From Methanosarcinales archaeon (GTDB lineage Archaea; Halobacteriota; Syntropharchaeia; Alkanophagales; Methanospirareceae), in NCBI GenBank assembly GCA_025464585.1, contig JAODGL010000155.1:1-5544 (forward strand): 5,544 bases of DNA, written 5' to 3'. The position numbers and the translations under genes were made by a program. Each line of letters opens with the position of its first letter. Within the stretch, counting starts at the first letter, position 1. Positions 1 through 5,524 of this stretch are shown here, one piece after another. The notes beneath the pieces are model-generated. The model was not told where the DNA came from and ran no database searches. It saw nothing but the letters and a program-made list of their open reading frames with translations.

Positions 1-1212
1 ATTACATTTTAGTTCCTTGCTTGCCTTTAGCAAAGCCCTTGTTTCTCTTTTTCTGGTTTCTACGCTGCTAATATCCCAGCAGACCTGAACCAGCTCTTTT
101 ATCTTCAAACCTTCTTTAATCACAAAATCCACTTCATTTTGCTGGTAGTCTTTCCAGTAGTAAATTTCTGTTAGGATATCCCTGCTCTGTTTCCTTTTCA
201 ACTCGACCGCGACAATGTTCTCCGCAATTTTCCCGATACTCTCGCTAAATCTAAAGCCTACCGCATTGCTTAGCCCCACGTCTATGGAGTAAACCTTTCT
301 TGGAGCTTTTTGCTGATTTTTAACCGAGAAAGAGAACTTGCTGATAAAAAATATTAAAAAAGCATTTTTCAGATAAGATGAGAAGGACTCTATTGTATCT
401 GCTGTTATATTCATAACCTTTTCCAGTGAGCTGAAAGTTACCGGGCTTGAGATGTTTGTCAGATAGAATTTTGCCAGATATATTAATTCGTCTATCTTTC
501 TTATGTTATACCTTCTGATTACATCTTTGTTTAAAATATCGTCAAAATATGAGACCAAAATTTCTTTCTTCTTTTTTGATAGTACTACCTGTGGAAATCC
601 GCCAAACTCAAAATACTCCCTCAGCAATCTTTTGATCTCGATTTTTTTGTGTATCATGTCCAGCTTATCTTTAATTTCAAGAGACTTGAACCTCAAAAAT
701 TCATCGAAACATACTGGAAAGACAAACAGGTCCAGATGCCGCCCTGTTAACACTGTTGCCAGTTCTCCGCTCAATAACTGAGCATTAGAACCGGAAACAA
801 TTACTTTTGCCTTATCGAGTTCGTTAGTGGTTCTTACCCATCTCTCCCAATTGTCTATAAGATGAATCTCGTCCAGGAGAATACAGGGTTTGTGTTCCGG
901 GTCCAAATACTGTAAATAGGTCTCAAAAATTTGATCAAGAAGATGAACAGAGCGATCTGTAAACCTGCTGTCCTCAAAATTTACTATTACAATTTCATTG
1001 GGGCTCATTCCGTTAGCAATTAAGTCTTTTGCTACTTGCCGCATTATAAAAGATTTCCCGGCTCTTCTAATGCCCATTATAGCTAACACCATGTCTGTTT
1101 CAAGAAAAGCCTTTGCCCTTTCCAGATATTCTCTTCTTTCCACACCCGTATCTAATTTCCTCTTCCAGAAGTTCCAATCTTCCAAAATCTCCAGAATCTC
1201 TTCTTCTCTCAT
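1..1212 (-). CDS. AAA ATPase, DUF4143-type (archaeal ATPase with C-terminal nuclease-like domain), 3' end off window
   Basis: Open for 404 codons from ATG at 1212 to the left edge with no stop; family members are usually 400-450 residues, so only a short tail should be missing. Visible: Walker A GIRRAGKS (residues 47-54, Lys53), Walker B CILLDEIH (110-117), sensor-like SGSNA (140-144), TGR (156-158) followed by the FPVCFDEFL stretch typical of this family, GGFP (204-207), then a C-terminal DUF4143 part with a PD-(D/E)XK-like set (Glu331/Glu337, EVDFV with Asp362, Gln376 in LVQVCWD). The family is widespread in archaea and mobile regions; substrates are mostly unknown and some members are proposed to act in toxin-antitoxin or defence settings. 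The start follows an AGGT five bases upstream and a TATA box about 27 bp upstream, so the leader is very short. No disruption is seen. Function beyond ATP-dependent action is not assigned. Confidence 0.85.
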   Translation of the reverse strand, partial: MREEEILEILEDWNFWKRKLDTGVERREYLERAKAFLETDMVLAIMGIRRAGKSFIMRQVAKDLIANGMSPNEIVIVNFEDSRFTDRSVHLLDQIFETYLQYLDPEHKPCILLDEIHLIDNWERWVRTTNELDKAKVIVSGSNAQLLSGELATVLTGRHLDLFVFPVCFDEFLRFKSLEIKDKLDMIHKKIEIKRLLREYFEFGGFPQVVLSKKKKEILVSYFDDILNKDVIRRYNIRKIDELIYLAKFYLTNISSPVTFSSLEKVMNITADTIESFSSYLKNAFLIFFISKFSFSVKNQQKAPRKVYSIDVGLSNAVGFRFSESIGKIAENIVAVELKRKQSRDILTEIYYWKDYQQNEVDFVIKEGLKIKELVQVCWDISSVETRKRETRALLKASKELKCN

Positions 1213-1233
1213 ATTACCTACTTTAGTCGTAAA

Positions 1234-1246
1234 GATATTTAAATTT
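1234..1246 (-). promoter_or_regulatory. TATA box for the DUF4143 ATPase
   Basis: On the minus strand this reads AAATTTAAATATC, an archaeal TATA-like element centred about 27 bp before the ATG at 1212. Transcription would start close to the start codon, giving an almost leaderless mRNA. Position and composition are seen; promoter activity is inferred. Confidence 0.5.
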
Positions 1247-1268
1247 TATCGAATATTAATCGGTAAAA
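1244..1268. promoter_or_regulatory. Imperfect inverted repeat between divergent promoters (possible operator)
   Basis: Arms TTTTATCGA (1244-1252) and TCGGTAAAA (1260-1268) are reverse complements with one mismatch, separated by a 7-bp spacer, ATATTAA. The site overlaps the edge of the leftward TATA box and lies just upstream of the rightward one, so a dimeric regulator bound here could affect both genes. AT-rich DNA yields such repeats by chance, hence low confidence. Confidence 0.3.
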
Positions 1269-1276
1269 TAAAAAAC

Positions 1277-1291
1277 CGAAAACTTTATAAG
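1277..1291 (+). promoter_or_regulatory. BRE/TATA promoter for the DsrE-bud32 unit
   Basis: CGAAAA (1277-1282) resembles a BRE and is followed by CTTTATAAG (1283-1291). Initiation is expected near 1312-1314. A Shine-Dalgarno match, GGTGAT at 1314-1319, complements the 16S 3' tail and sits five bases before the ATG at 1325, which fixes that start. The ATG at 1312 is out of frame. Confidence 0.6.
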
Positions 1292-1324
1292 GTGACAAAA
1301 CAGACATCTTCATGGTGATAAAAA

Positions 1325-1729
1325 ATGCCAGAAACCATAGTGCTTTGTAAGGAGGGGACGATAAATTCCTATTTGAGTGCGCTCGTCGTCGCTACAAATA
1401 TGAAGAAAGCAGGAGAGGATATAGGTGTGGTGTTCATGCAAGAGGGTTTGGCAGCGCTTGTGGATAAGAAGTACAGATATGCTCAGGGTTTAGAGGGGTA
1501 TGCGGAGGATATAAAGAAGAATGCAGCGGAGATGGGTGTTCCGTCAGACCCATTTGAATTGATAAAAATGGCAAGTGGTGCAGGCGTGCCTCTATATGCT
1601 TGCTACGCATGGATGAAACTATTGGGAGGGAAACCACCAAGGTTTGAAATCCCTGAAGGACTGCAGAAGCTGGAGTTAAAGGACCTGCTGGAAGAGTTGG
1701 GCAAGGCAAAGAAGGTCATCACGATTTGA
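1325..1729 (+). CDS. DsrE-family small protein (DsrE/DsrF-like)
   Basis: 134 residues, soluble, no signal peptide or membrane segment. The fold-level pattern fits DsrE/DsrF-like proteins: a first strand ETIVLCKEG (3-11), a long helix with SALVVATNMKKAGEDIGVVFMQEG (17-41, read in pieces), then the VPLYACYAWMKLLG stretch (88-101) with Cys93 at the place where this family often carries a conserved cysteine, and an acidic amphipathic C-terminal helix. The family includes sulfur-relay proteins (TusD-type) and many uncharacterised archaeal members, so a role in sulfur transfer or redox chemistry is possible, not shown. Cys8 and Cys93 are the only cysteines. It has its own TATA box and a good Shine-Dalgarno (1314-1319), and is followed after four bases by bud32, so the two are probably one transcript. 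Family call fairly sure; function unsure. Confidence 0.72.
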   Translation: MPETIVLCKEGTINSYLSALVVATNMKKAGEDIGVVFMQEGLAALVDKKYRYAQGLEGYAEDIKKNAAEMGVPSDPFELIKMASGAGVPLYACYAWMKLLGGKPPRFEIPEGLQKLELKDLLEELGKAKKVITI

Positions 1730-1733
1730 TTTG

Positions 1734-2312
1734 ATGATACAATGCGCTGAGGCGATAGTAGAGATAAAGGATAGGCTCGTATATAAGAGGCGGGTCGAGA
1801 AGCGATACAGAATAAAGGAGATAGACGAGCGAATAAGGAGAGAAAGGACAAAAAGCGAAGCGAAAATAATCTCAGAAGCAAGAAGAAAAGGGGTCCCTAC
1901 TCCCATTATCTTTGATATTTCCGATTACGAACTCGTAATGGAGAGGATAGAGGGTGATTTGGCGAGAGAGGTGATTAATGATGCGATAAGCGAGAGAATA
2001 GGCGAGCTTGTGGGCATCTTGCACAAAAATGGATTAATTCACGGCGATTTAACCACTTCCAATATTATTGTGGGCAGGGACGATATCATCTATTTCATAG
2101 ATTTCGGATTATCTTTTATCGAGTCGAGCACCGAAGCAAGGGGCGTGGATGTTCACGTCTTTTTACAAAGTCTTGGCGGCACGCATGAATCGTATGAACA
2201 GTTAAAAGAGTCGTTCATCAAGGGCTACCGGAAAACTTTTACGAATGCATCGCAAGTGTTGAAACGAGTAACGGAGATAGAACAGAGGGGGAGATATGTA
2301 AAAAGAAAGTGA
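1734..2312 (+). CDS. bud32: Bud32, KEOPS complex protein kinase/ATPase (stand-alone)
   Basis: 192 residues from ATG 1734; a TTG at 1731 directly before it is a possible but less likely start. Small RIO/piD261-like kinase. With residue 1 at ATG 1734: the N-terminal QCAEAIV replaces the usual QGAEA; Lys18 in LVYKRRVEKRYR is the ATP-binding lysine; Glu42 lies in RERTKSEA; HGDLTTSN (103-110) is the catalytic loop with Asp105; DFG is at 124-126; the basic tail RGRYVKRK ends the protein, the part of Bud32 known to contact tRNA. In KEOPS, Bud32 works with Kae1, Cgi121 and Pcc1 to transfer threonylcarbamoyl to A37 of U36 tRNAs (t6A), using ATP hydrolysis. In many euryarchaea Bud32 is fused to Kae1; here it is separate and no Kae1 is in the window. 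No strong Shine-Dalgarno is seen; the four-base gap after the DsrE gene suggests translational coupling. Confidence 0.93.
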   Translation: MIQCAEAIVEIKDRLVYKRRVEKRYRIKEIDERIRRERTKSEAKIISEARRKGVPTPIIFDISDYELVMERIEGDLAREVINDAISERIGELVGILHKNGLIHGDLTTSNIIVGRDDIIYFIDFGLSFIESSTEARGVDVHVFLQSLGGTHESYEQLKESFIKGYRKTFTNASQVLKRVTEIEQRGRYVKRK

Positions 2313-2313
2313 G

Positions 2314-3576
2314 TCAGAAATCAAACAAAGAAAGCTGCCTCTTTTGTCCTCTTCCAGTCTCTTCCTCTAACCCCATTTCTTTCCCTTCTTCATTCCCTTC
2401 TGGCTTCAGCTCTATGACCCCATATTTACCACCGCCACCCGGCTTCACTGATATTTCCCCTTCTCTAAACGCTTTTATCGCCTCTAACACATGAGCATCC
2501 AAATCAAAGGCATGAAAATCATCTATCGGAGCATCCACCAGCACGTTAACTTCGGTACCAAATTCAGCTAATAGCGATTCCCATACCTCATTTACAGCTT
2601 TTGAACTCGCGGACTTATGCAATGCCAATCCTATTATCTCAGCTAACGGAATCAAGTGCAAATAATGAGGTCTATGCTCTGGAGGGGGTGCATCACAATC
2701 CGCAAGCTCATTTACCCTGTCCCGCACGCCTTTCTTTATCATACCGCCGCATTCGCATCTCCATTTTCGTATAACCGCCTCGCGGAGCGAATAATGCCGA
2801 TAGCATCTGATGCACGCACTTTCGTTATACTTACCCTCCTTCGGTGGCACACCTACGTTAAGCACGGGCTTTCTGCCTCTTTTTCGCTCTATCGCTGCTT
2901 TCAACTCTTCGAAACTCATTTCCTCCACTTGAAACCGGTTGAACTCCCTCGCCAGTCGAATGGGGAACGGCGAATGCGCATCCGAGTTGGTTAAAAACGT
3001 AAGCCCTCTTAACTCTTCTATTCTATCCGCGTATGAAGAATCCGCACTCAAGCCCAACTCCACAAACAGAACATATCCCACCATATCGCCGTAGCAGTCA
3101 CGCAGTGAATCATGATATGCGTATAAAGCAGTCCAGGGTGTGAACGCATGGCACGGACCTATAAGAGCTTCTGCATCCTTTGCATGTTCTGCTATTTCCG
3201 CGCCACTCAGCCTCAGTGAAGGTCTGCCATCGGAATCAATATCCTGCGAATACTTTCTAAACGACTCGTATAATTCCTCTGCCTTCGCAATGGAGGGCAC
3301 AATGAGCAAGTGATGTACTCTTCGCGCATCTTCCACTTCCACAGTGAGCACAAAATTAGTATTTGCATTCTCATCTTCGCTTTTAAAATAAAAAATGCCG
3401 TTCCTTCCCTCCAGTTCCCTTATCCCACTCAACCATTTTGGATGTAAACAATCGCCGGTACCAAGTAGCTGTATCCCTTTCCGCGTAGCTTCTTTCGCCA
3501 GCGTGGGTAAATCCATACGAGGCGAAGTAGCAGCCGAATAATGCGAATGGATATGTAAGTCGGCGTTAATTATCAT
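2314..3576 (-). CDS. endoQ: Endonuclease Q-type PHP-domain nuclease
   Basis: 420 residues from ATG 3576, close to characterised archaeal EndoQ (about 420). PHP motifs in order: DLHIHS (6-11, His8/His10), GTGD (39-42), TVEVE with Glu80, HH (88-89), PCHAF with His143, NSDAHS with Asp199/His201, the expected metal-binding set. A zinc-finger-like CIRC...CEC follows (Cys255, 258, 274, 276), then a helical C-terminal region. EndoQ cleaves the strand 5' of uracil, hypoxanthine, xanthine and abasic sites, starting repair of deaminated DNA. The last residues, RQLSLFDF, look like a sliding-clamp motif; EndoQ is reported to work with PCNA. The frame stays open up to 3654 but that stretch runs into tRNA-iMet and its residues are not EndoQ-like, so 3576 is chosen. 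The stop lies one base from the converging bud32 stop. No clear promoter lies between it and the tRNA, and the Shine-Dalgarno is weak. Wider family: TIGR00375-like PHP proteins. Confidence 0.88.
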   Translation of the reverse strand: MIINADLHIHSHYSAATSPRMDLPTLAKEATRKGIQLLGTGDCLHPKWLSGIRELEGRNGIFYFKSEDENANTNFVLTVEVEDARRVHHLLIVPSIAKAEELYESFRKYSQDIDSDGRPSLRLSGAEIAEHAKDAEALIGPCHAFTPWTALYAYHDSLRDCYGDMVGYVLFVELGLSADSSYADRIEELRGLTFLTNSDAHSPFPIRLAREFNRFQVEEMSFEELKAAIERKRGRKPVLNVGVPPKEGKYNESACIRCYRHYSLREAVIRKWRCECGGMIKKGVRDRVNELADCDAPPPEHRPHYLHLIPLAEIIGLALHKSASSKAVNEVWESLLAEFGTEVNVLVDAPIDDFHAFDLDAHVLEAIKAFREGEISVKPGGGGKYGVIELKPEGNEEGKEMGLEEETGRGQKRQLSLFDF

Positions 3577-3591
3577 TTGTATTTTTCCATT

Positions 3592-3622
3592 TTTGGGATT
3601 TGGAAATTGAGATTTGGGATTT
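3592..3622. repeat. Direct repeat TTTGGGATTT in the tRNA-EndoQ spacer
   Basis: TTTGGGATTT occurs at 3592-3601 and again at 3613-3622, a 21-bp period (about two helical turns), with a related GGAAATTGAG between. A similar low-complexity text (TTTGGATTTTGAAATTTGAA, 5463-5482) recurs beside the transposase remnant. It may be intergenic repeat debris or a protein-binding site for EndoQ expression; the sequence does not decide. Confidence 0.45.
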
Positions 3623-3630
3623 ACACGCAG

Positions 3631-3705
3631 TAGCGGGGGATGGATTCGAACCATCGATCTCCGGGTTATGAGCCCGACGGGATCTCCTAACTACCCTACC
3701 CCGCT
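3631..3705 (-). tRNA. Initiator tRNA-Met (CAU)
   Basis: 75 nt; CCA is not encoded. Acceptor stem AGCGGGG/CCCCGCT with discriminator A at 3631; T arm GATGG-TTCGAAT-CCATC perfectly paired; variable loop AGATC; anticodon arm TCGGG-CTCATAA-CCCGG with anticodon CAU. Initiator identity rests on the A1:U72 pair and three consecutive G:C pairs (29-31 with 39-41) in the anticodon stem. The D stem GGGT/TCCC has three G:C pairs and a U-U at 13:22. U36-A37 makes it a t6A substrate for KEOPS, whose kinase is encoded 1.3 kb away. The 5' end lies 33-34 bp from the centre of the palindromic TATA box at 3734-3743. Confidence 0.96.
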
Positions 3706-3733
3706 TAAAAGCAGACATTATATTAAAAAAGAG

Positions 3734-3743
3734 TTTATATAAA
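3734..3743. promoter_or_regulatory. Palindromic TATA box shared by tRNA-iMet and the divergent OB-fold gene
   Basis: TTTATATAAA equals its own reverse complement. Its centre (3738.5) is exactly 33.5 bp from both the tRNA 5' base (3705) and the A of the ATG at 3772. Initiation about 26 bp away on each side would begin near 3712 (short tRNA leader) and near 3765 (short mRNA leader). The purine-rich AAAAAAGAG at 3725-3733 suits a BRE for the rightward direction; the leftward side has a weaker BRE. No other TATA at suitable distance is seen for either gene. Confidence 0.6.
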
Positions 3744-3758
3744 AATAAGTTATAGCAC

Positions 3759-3763
3759 AGGAG
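3759..3763 (+). promoter_or_regulatory. Shine-Dalgarno for the OB-fold gene
   Basis: AGGAG ends eight bases before ATG 3772 and supports that start. If transcription begins about 26 bp after the TATA centre, most of this site would fall outside the mRNA, so either initiation is slightly earlier or the mRNA is effectively leaderless. Confidence 0.5.
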
Positions 3764-3771
3764 TATCAGTA

Positions 3772-4737
3772 ATGGTAAACATAACAGGAAAAGTACTGCG
3801 AATTCTACCTCTCAAAGCATTGAAAATCGCGGATGGAGACAAGAAAGTCGTTGACCTCATAATAGCAGATGAGTTTGGATACAAGCGCGTATCCTTCTGG
3901 GATGAAAAAGCAGAACTTGTCCTTCGCGGCGAGATAAAAGCAGGTGATGTACTGAGAATAGAGAATGCGTATGTTTCTGAAGCAGGGGGTGGAGGAGATA
4001 AAAGAGCCAATGCCTGGAGATACACAAGAATAACTAAAATTTATGCCGATATAACTCCGTTACGTCATGCCGTCTCGCATAATCTTACCGTATTGGCAGT
4101 TGCAAGACCAGAGCGCGGGCAGGTCTGTATCGCGGGCATAGACGAGAATGGTGACTGGATAAGACCGCAAGGTGTTTATGAATCAGATGTCTTCGCTGCT
4201 GAACAAGAACAAAATTTCAAAAACCTTTGCATCTCAAAGATATACGTTGATGCGTGGCGGGGCAGGCGTCCAAGGAAAGAGGATAGATTCTTTGTTTACT
4301 GCAAAGGCATGGAAAGAGAGCTGAATGAAGGAGAGAAGCGGGAATTCTTAGAGAGAAATGTTGATACTTCAGTGGATGCGGTCTTTAAAAGAGGCAGGAG
4401 CCTGGGATTGATAAAGCCACGCATTTTGCATGTGTACGAAGAGAAAGCGATAGCGAAAAAGGAAGGAAAGAGTCATGAGGAGTACATCCGTTTTAACTTC
4501 AAAGATTCCTCAGGCAGGATATACCGCAGGTGGTCATGCCGATGCGATGCTTTCTACAAAACATGGAATAAATTAAAAATGGCGCATCGTTGGACTTATG
4601 GGCTGAGAATGCTCAGGTATTTAAGGAAGAACGATGCTTATCTTGCGATCGGGCTTACTTATACGGATTACGGCGTTGATAGGCTGGAATACGGTGCGTA
4701 TCCGATGATTGTGGGTGTTCATGTTGTGCCGAAATAA
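3772..4737 (+). CDS. RPA-like OB-fold fused to a dual-OB (DuOB-like) region
   Basis: 321 residues, soluble. Residues 1-90 look like an archaeal RPA/SSB OB fold: VNITGKVLRI, KKVVDLIIADEFG, RVSFWDEKAEL, IKAGDVLRIENAYVSE, then a glycine patch AGGGGDK (71-77). From about residue 103 a second region begins with NLTVLAVARPERGQVCIAGID and GDWIRPQGV (127-135), the pattern I associate from memory with bacterial dual-OB (DuOB) proteins, then a basic WRGRRPRKEDRF (162-173), WSCRCDAFY (254-262, two cysteines) and a tail YLAIGLTYTDYG...YPMIVGVHVVPK. Nucleic-acid binding, probably single-stranded, follows from the OB folds; no catalytic motif is visible. It diverges from tRNA-iMet with a shared TATA box and has a Shine-Dalgarno at 3759-3763. 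Its 3' end overlaps the BrxL-like remnant by 19 bp on the other strand. N-terminal OB call is good; DuOB assignment is moderate; cellular role unknown. Confidence 0.75.
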   Translation: MVNITGKVLRILPLKALKIADGDKKVVDLIIADEFGYKRVSFWDEKAELVLRGEIKAGDVLRIENAYVSEAGGGGDKRANAWRYTRITKIYADITPLRHAVSHNLTVLAVARPERGQVCIAGIDENGDWIRPQGVYESDVFAAEQEQNFKNLCISKIYVDAWRGRRPRKEDRFFVYCKGMERELNEGEKREFLERNVDTSVDAVFKRGRSLGLIKPRILHVYEEKAIAKKEGKSHEEYIRFNFKDSSGRIYRRWSCRCDAFYKTWNKLKMAHRWTYGLRMLRYLRKNDAYLAIGLTYTDYGVDRLEYGAYPMIVGVHVVPK

Positions 4738-4962
4738 AGAATCTGCGCCATCCTGTGTAGCAAGTCAGCCAATTTCTGCCGGTATTCTATCGCAAGGTCC
4801 ATTACGAGTTTTAACTCATCCTCATCGAACTTCTTATCCGGGAACAGAATCTTAGCCATGCCGGAAGCAATCTTGTAAATCCCCATCTCATGCGAAATAG
4901 AATTTCCTTAGCCCTTGCAGTATTTCAGAGAAGTAATCAACCGATGCACCATAAGGTTGAGT
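4719..4962 (-). pseudogene. 3' remnant resembling a BrxL/Lon-like BREX protease
   Basis: Two overlapping minus-strand frames give one broken C-terminal protein. The upstream frame (4962-4888) reads GASVDYFSEILQGLRK and stops at a TGA; the downstream frame (ATG 4886 to TGA 4719, 55 residues) reads IASGMAKILFPDKKFDEDEL and then DLAIEYRQKLADLLHRM. The order, an (A/S)xDYFxExLxxLR segment followed by SGxxKxLxPxxxxxxEEL and an EGRxxVKxQL-like helix, matches my recollection of the C-terminus of BrxL-type Lon-like ATPases of BREX systems. Relative to that family, residues between the two segments are missing and the frame is shifted. The ATPase and protease-like body is absent: a TAA (4963-4965) lies just upstream, then transposon debris. 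If the 55-residue frame is expressed it would be a small orphan protein; no promoter is evident. The family call is from motif memory only. Confidence 0.5.
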
Positions 4963-5006
4963 TTAGAGCAAAGGTAGGACACTCAGACACACCTTTATGT
5001 TATTAA
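4963..5006 (-). other. Candidate transposon end between the two remnants
   Basis: This stretch separates the transposase stop from the BrxL-like remnant. On the minus strand it contains GTGTCTGAGTGTCCTACC, which could be a terminal repeat, but no matching inverted copy is visible between 5460 and the right edge, so the other end would have to lie outside the window or be lost. Confidence 0.2.
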
Positions 5007-5460
5007 CTATGCTCGACTATATATAACATTTTTTATTACGAACGCCATTGATTTGACCTCTTTCAAAGACCCGTCATCCAGCTCGATATTAATCTTAAGA
5101 AGCTTCGATTTAAGATTCACGTTCTTAAAATCATCCATCCAGAATTTCTTTGAGAAGACGCTGTTAAATCCTTCTACCTGCCCGTTATTCCACGGGCTTC
5201 TCGGAGCTGTGTACAAAGGATAAACGCCCAGATTAAGCAGGAAGAACGCAAGTTTGCCTATGTGCCTCGCTTTCATCCATCTGCACCCATTTACCTACAC
5301 TGTTTTTGCTTGCCAGTAGATGACGTGCTATCTTGCGGTTACTCCAGCCTTTCTCGTGTAGTTCTTTTGCCCTCTTACGTTTAAATATAACTATTACAAA
5401 TTCAAAACTAAGCTCTTTACAGGGTCTTACAGGCTCGTGAGGTCGTATGGGGGTTTTAAT
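5007..5460 (-). pseudogene. DDE (rve-type) transposase remnant, internally deleted and without a start codon
   Basis: The 5' part reads, from 5460, IKTPIRPHEPVRPC, then KRAKELHEKGWSNRKIARHL and ASKNSVGKWVQMDE, a helix-turn-helix N-terminus. That frame then runs to a TAA near 5233. The 3' part, in another frame (ATG 5276 to TAG 5007, 89 residues), reads ARHIGKLAFFLLNLGVYPL, then PRSPWNNGQVEGFNSVF, the end of an integrase core with the last catalytic Glu in QVEGFN. The middle of the core, including the first two catalytic aspartates, is gone; the frames meet around 5262-5280. The first codon of the recognisable protein is ATT rather than ATG, and no in-frame ATG exists upstream to the window edge. 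The product cannot be active. The wider family is archaeal rve-type insertion sequences; the exact IS family is not assigned. Confidence 0.8.
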
Positions 5461-5482
5461 ATTTGGATTTTGAAATTTGAAT

Positions 5483-5524
5483 AAGCCCCTACTGGGCTTG
5501 CGGGGTCGTGGGGCAGAGCCCCAC
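5483..5524. repeat. Two adjacent GC-rich hairpins near the transposase 5' end
   Basis: First hairpin: AAGCCC (5483-5488) and GGGCTT (5494-5499), five-base loop. Second: GTGGGGC (5508-5514) and GCCCCAC (5518-5524), three-base loop. Both stems are perfect and stand out in AT-rich surroundings. They may be a transposon sub-terminal structure, a terminator-like element or a dispersed repeat; no T-tract follows on either strand, which argues against a classic terminator. Confidence 0.5.

Noticed and set aside
503..781. Plus-strand open frame of about 92 codons
   Set aside because: It is antisense to the middle of the ATPase, with low-complexity Phe/Ser-rich product typical of a shadow frame.
1312..1314. 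ATG at 1312 as start of the DsrE-like gene
   Set aside because: It is out of frame with the DsrE coding sequence; GGTGAT at 1314-1319 instead serves ATG 1325.
998..1318. Plus-strand open frame of about 106 codons
   Set aside because: It lies antisense to the Walker A end of the DUF4143 ATPase and its product has no recognisable motif; the ATPase frame is clearly the coding one.
1603..1906. Minus-strand open frames across the DsrE-bud32 junction
   Set aside because: They span two well-supported genes on the other strand and encode hydrophobic low-complexity products without motifs.
2656..2994. Plus-strand open frame opposite EndoQ
   Set aside because: It is a shadow of the EndoQ zinc-finger and PHP coding sequence, with no ribosome site or family resemblance.
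3577..3654. 26-residue N-terminal extension of the EndoQ frame (to ATG 3654)
   Set aside because: It overlaps the initiator tRNA, encodes residues unlike EndoQ, and the PHP motif DLHIHS sits just after the ATG at 3576 as expected for the family.
3713..3730. TTAATATAA (minus strand) as the tRNA TATA box
   Set aside because: Its centre is only about 17 bp from the tRNA 5' end, too close for archaeal initiation; the palindromic box at 3734-3743 fits better.
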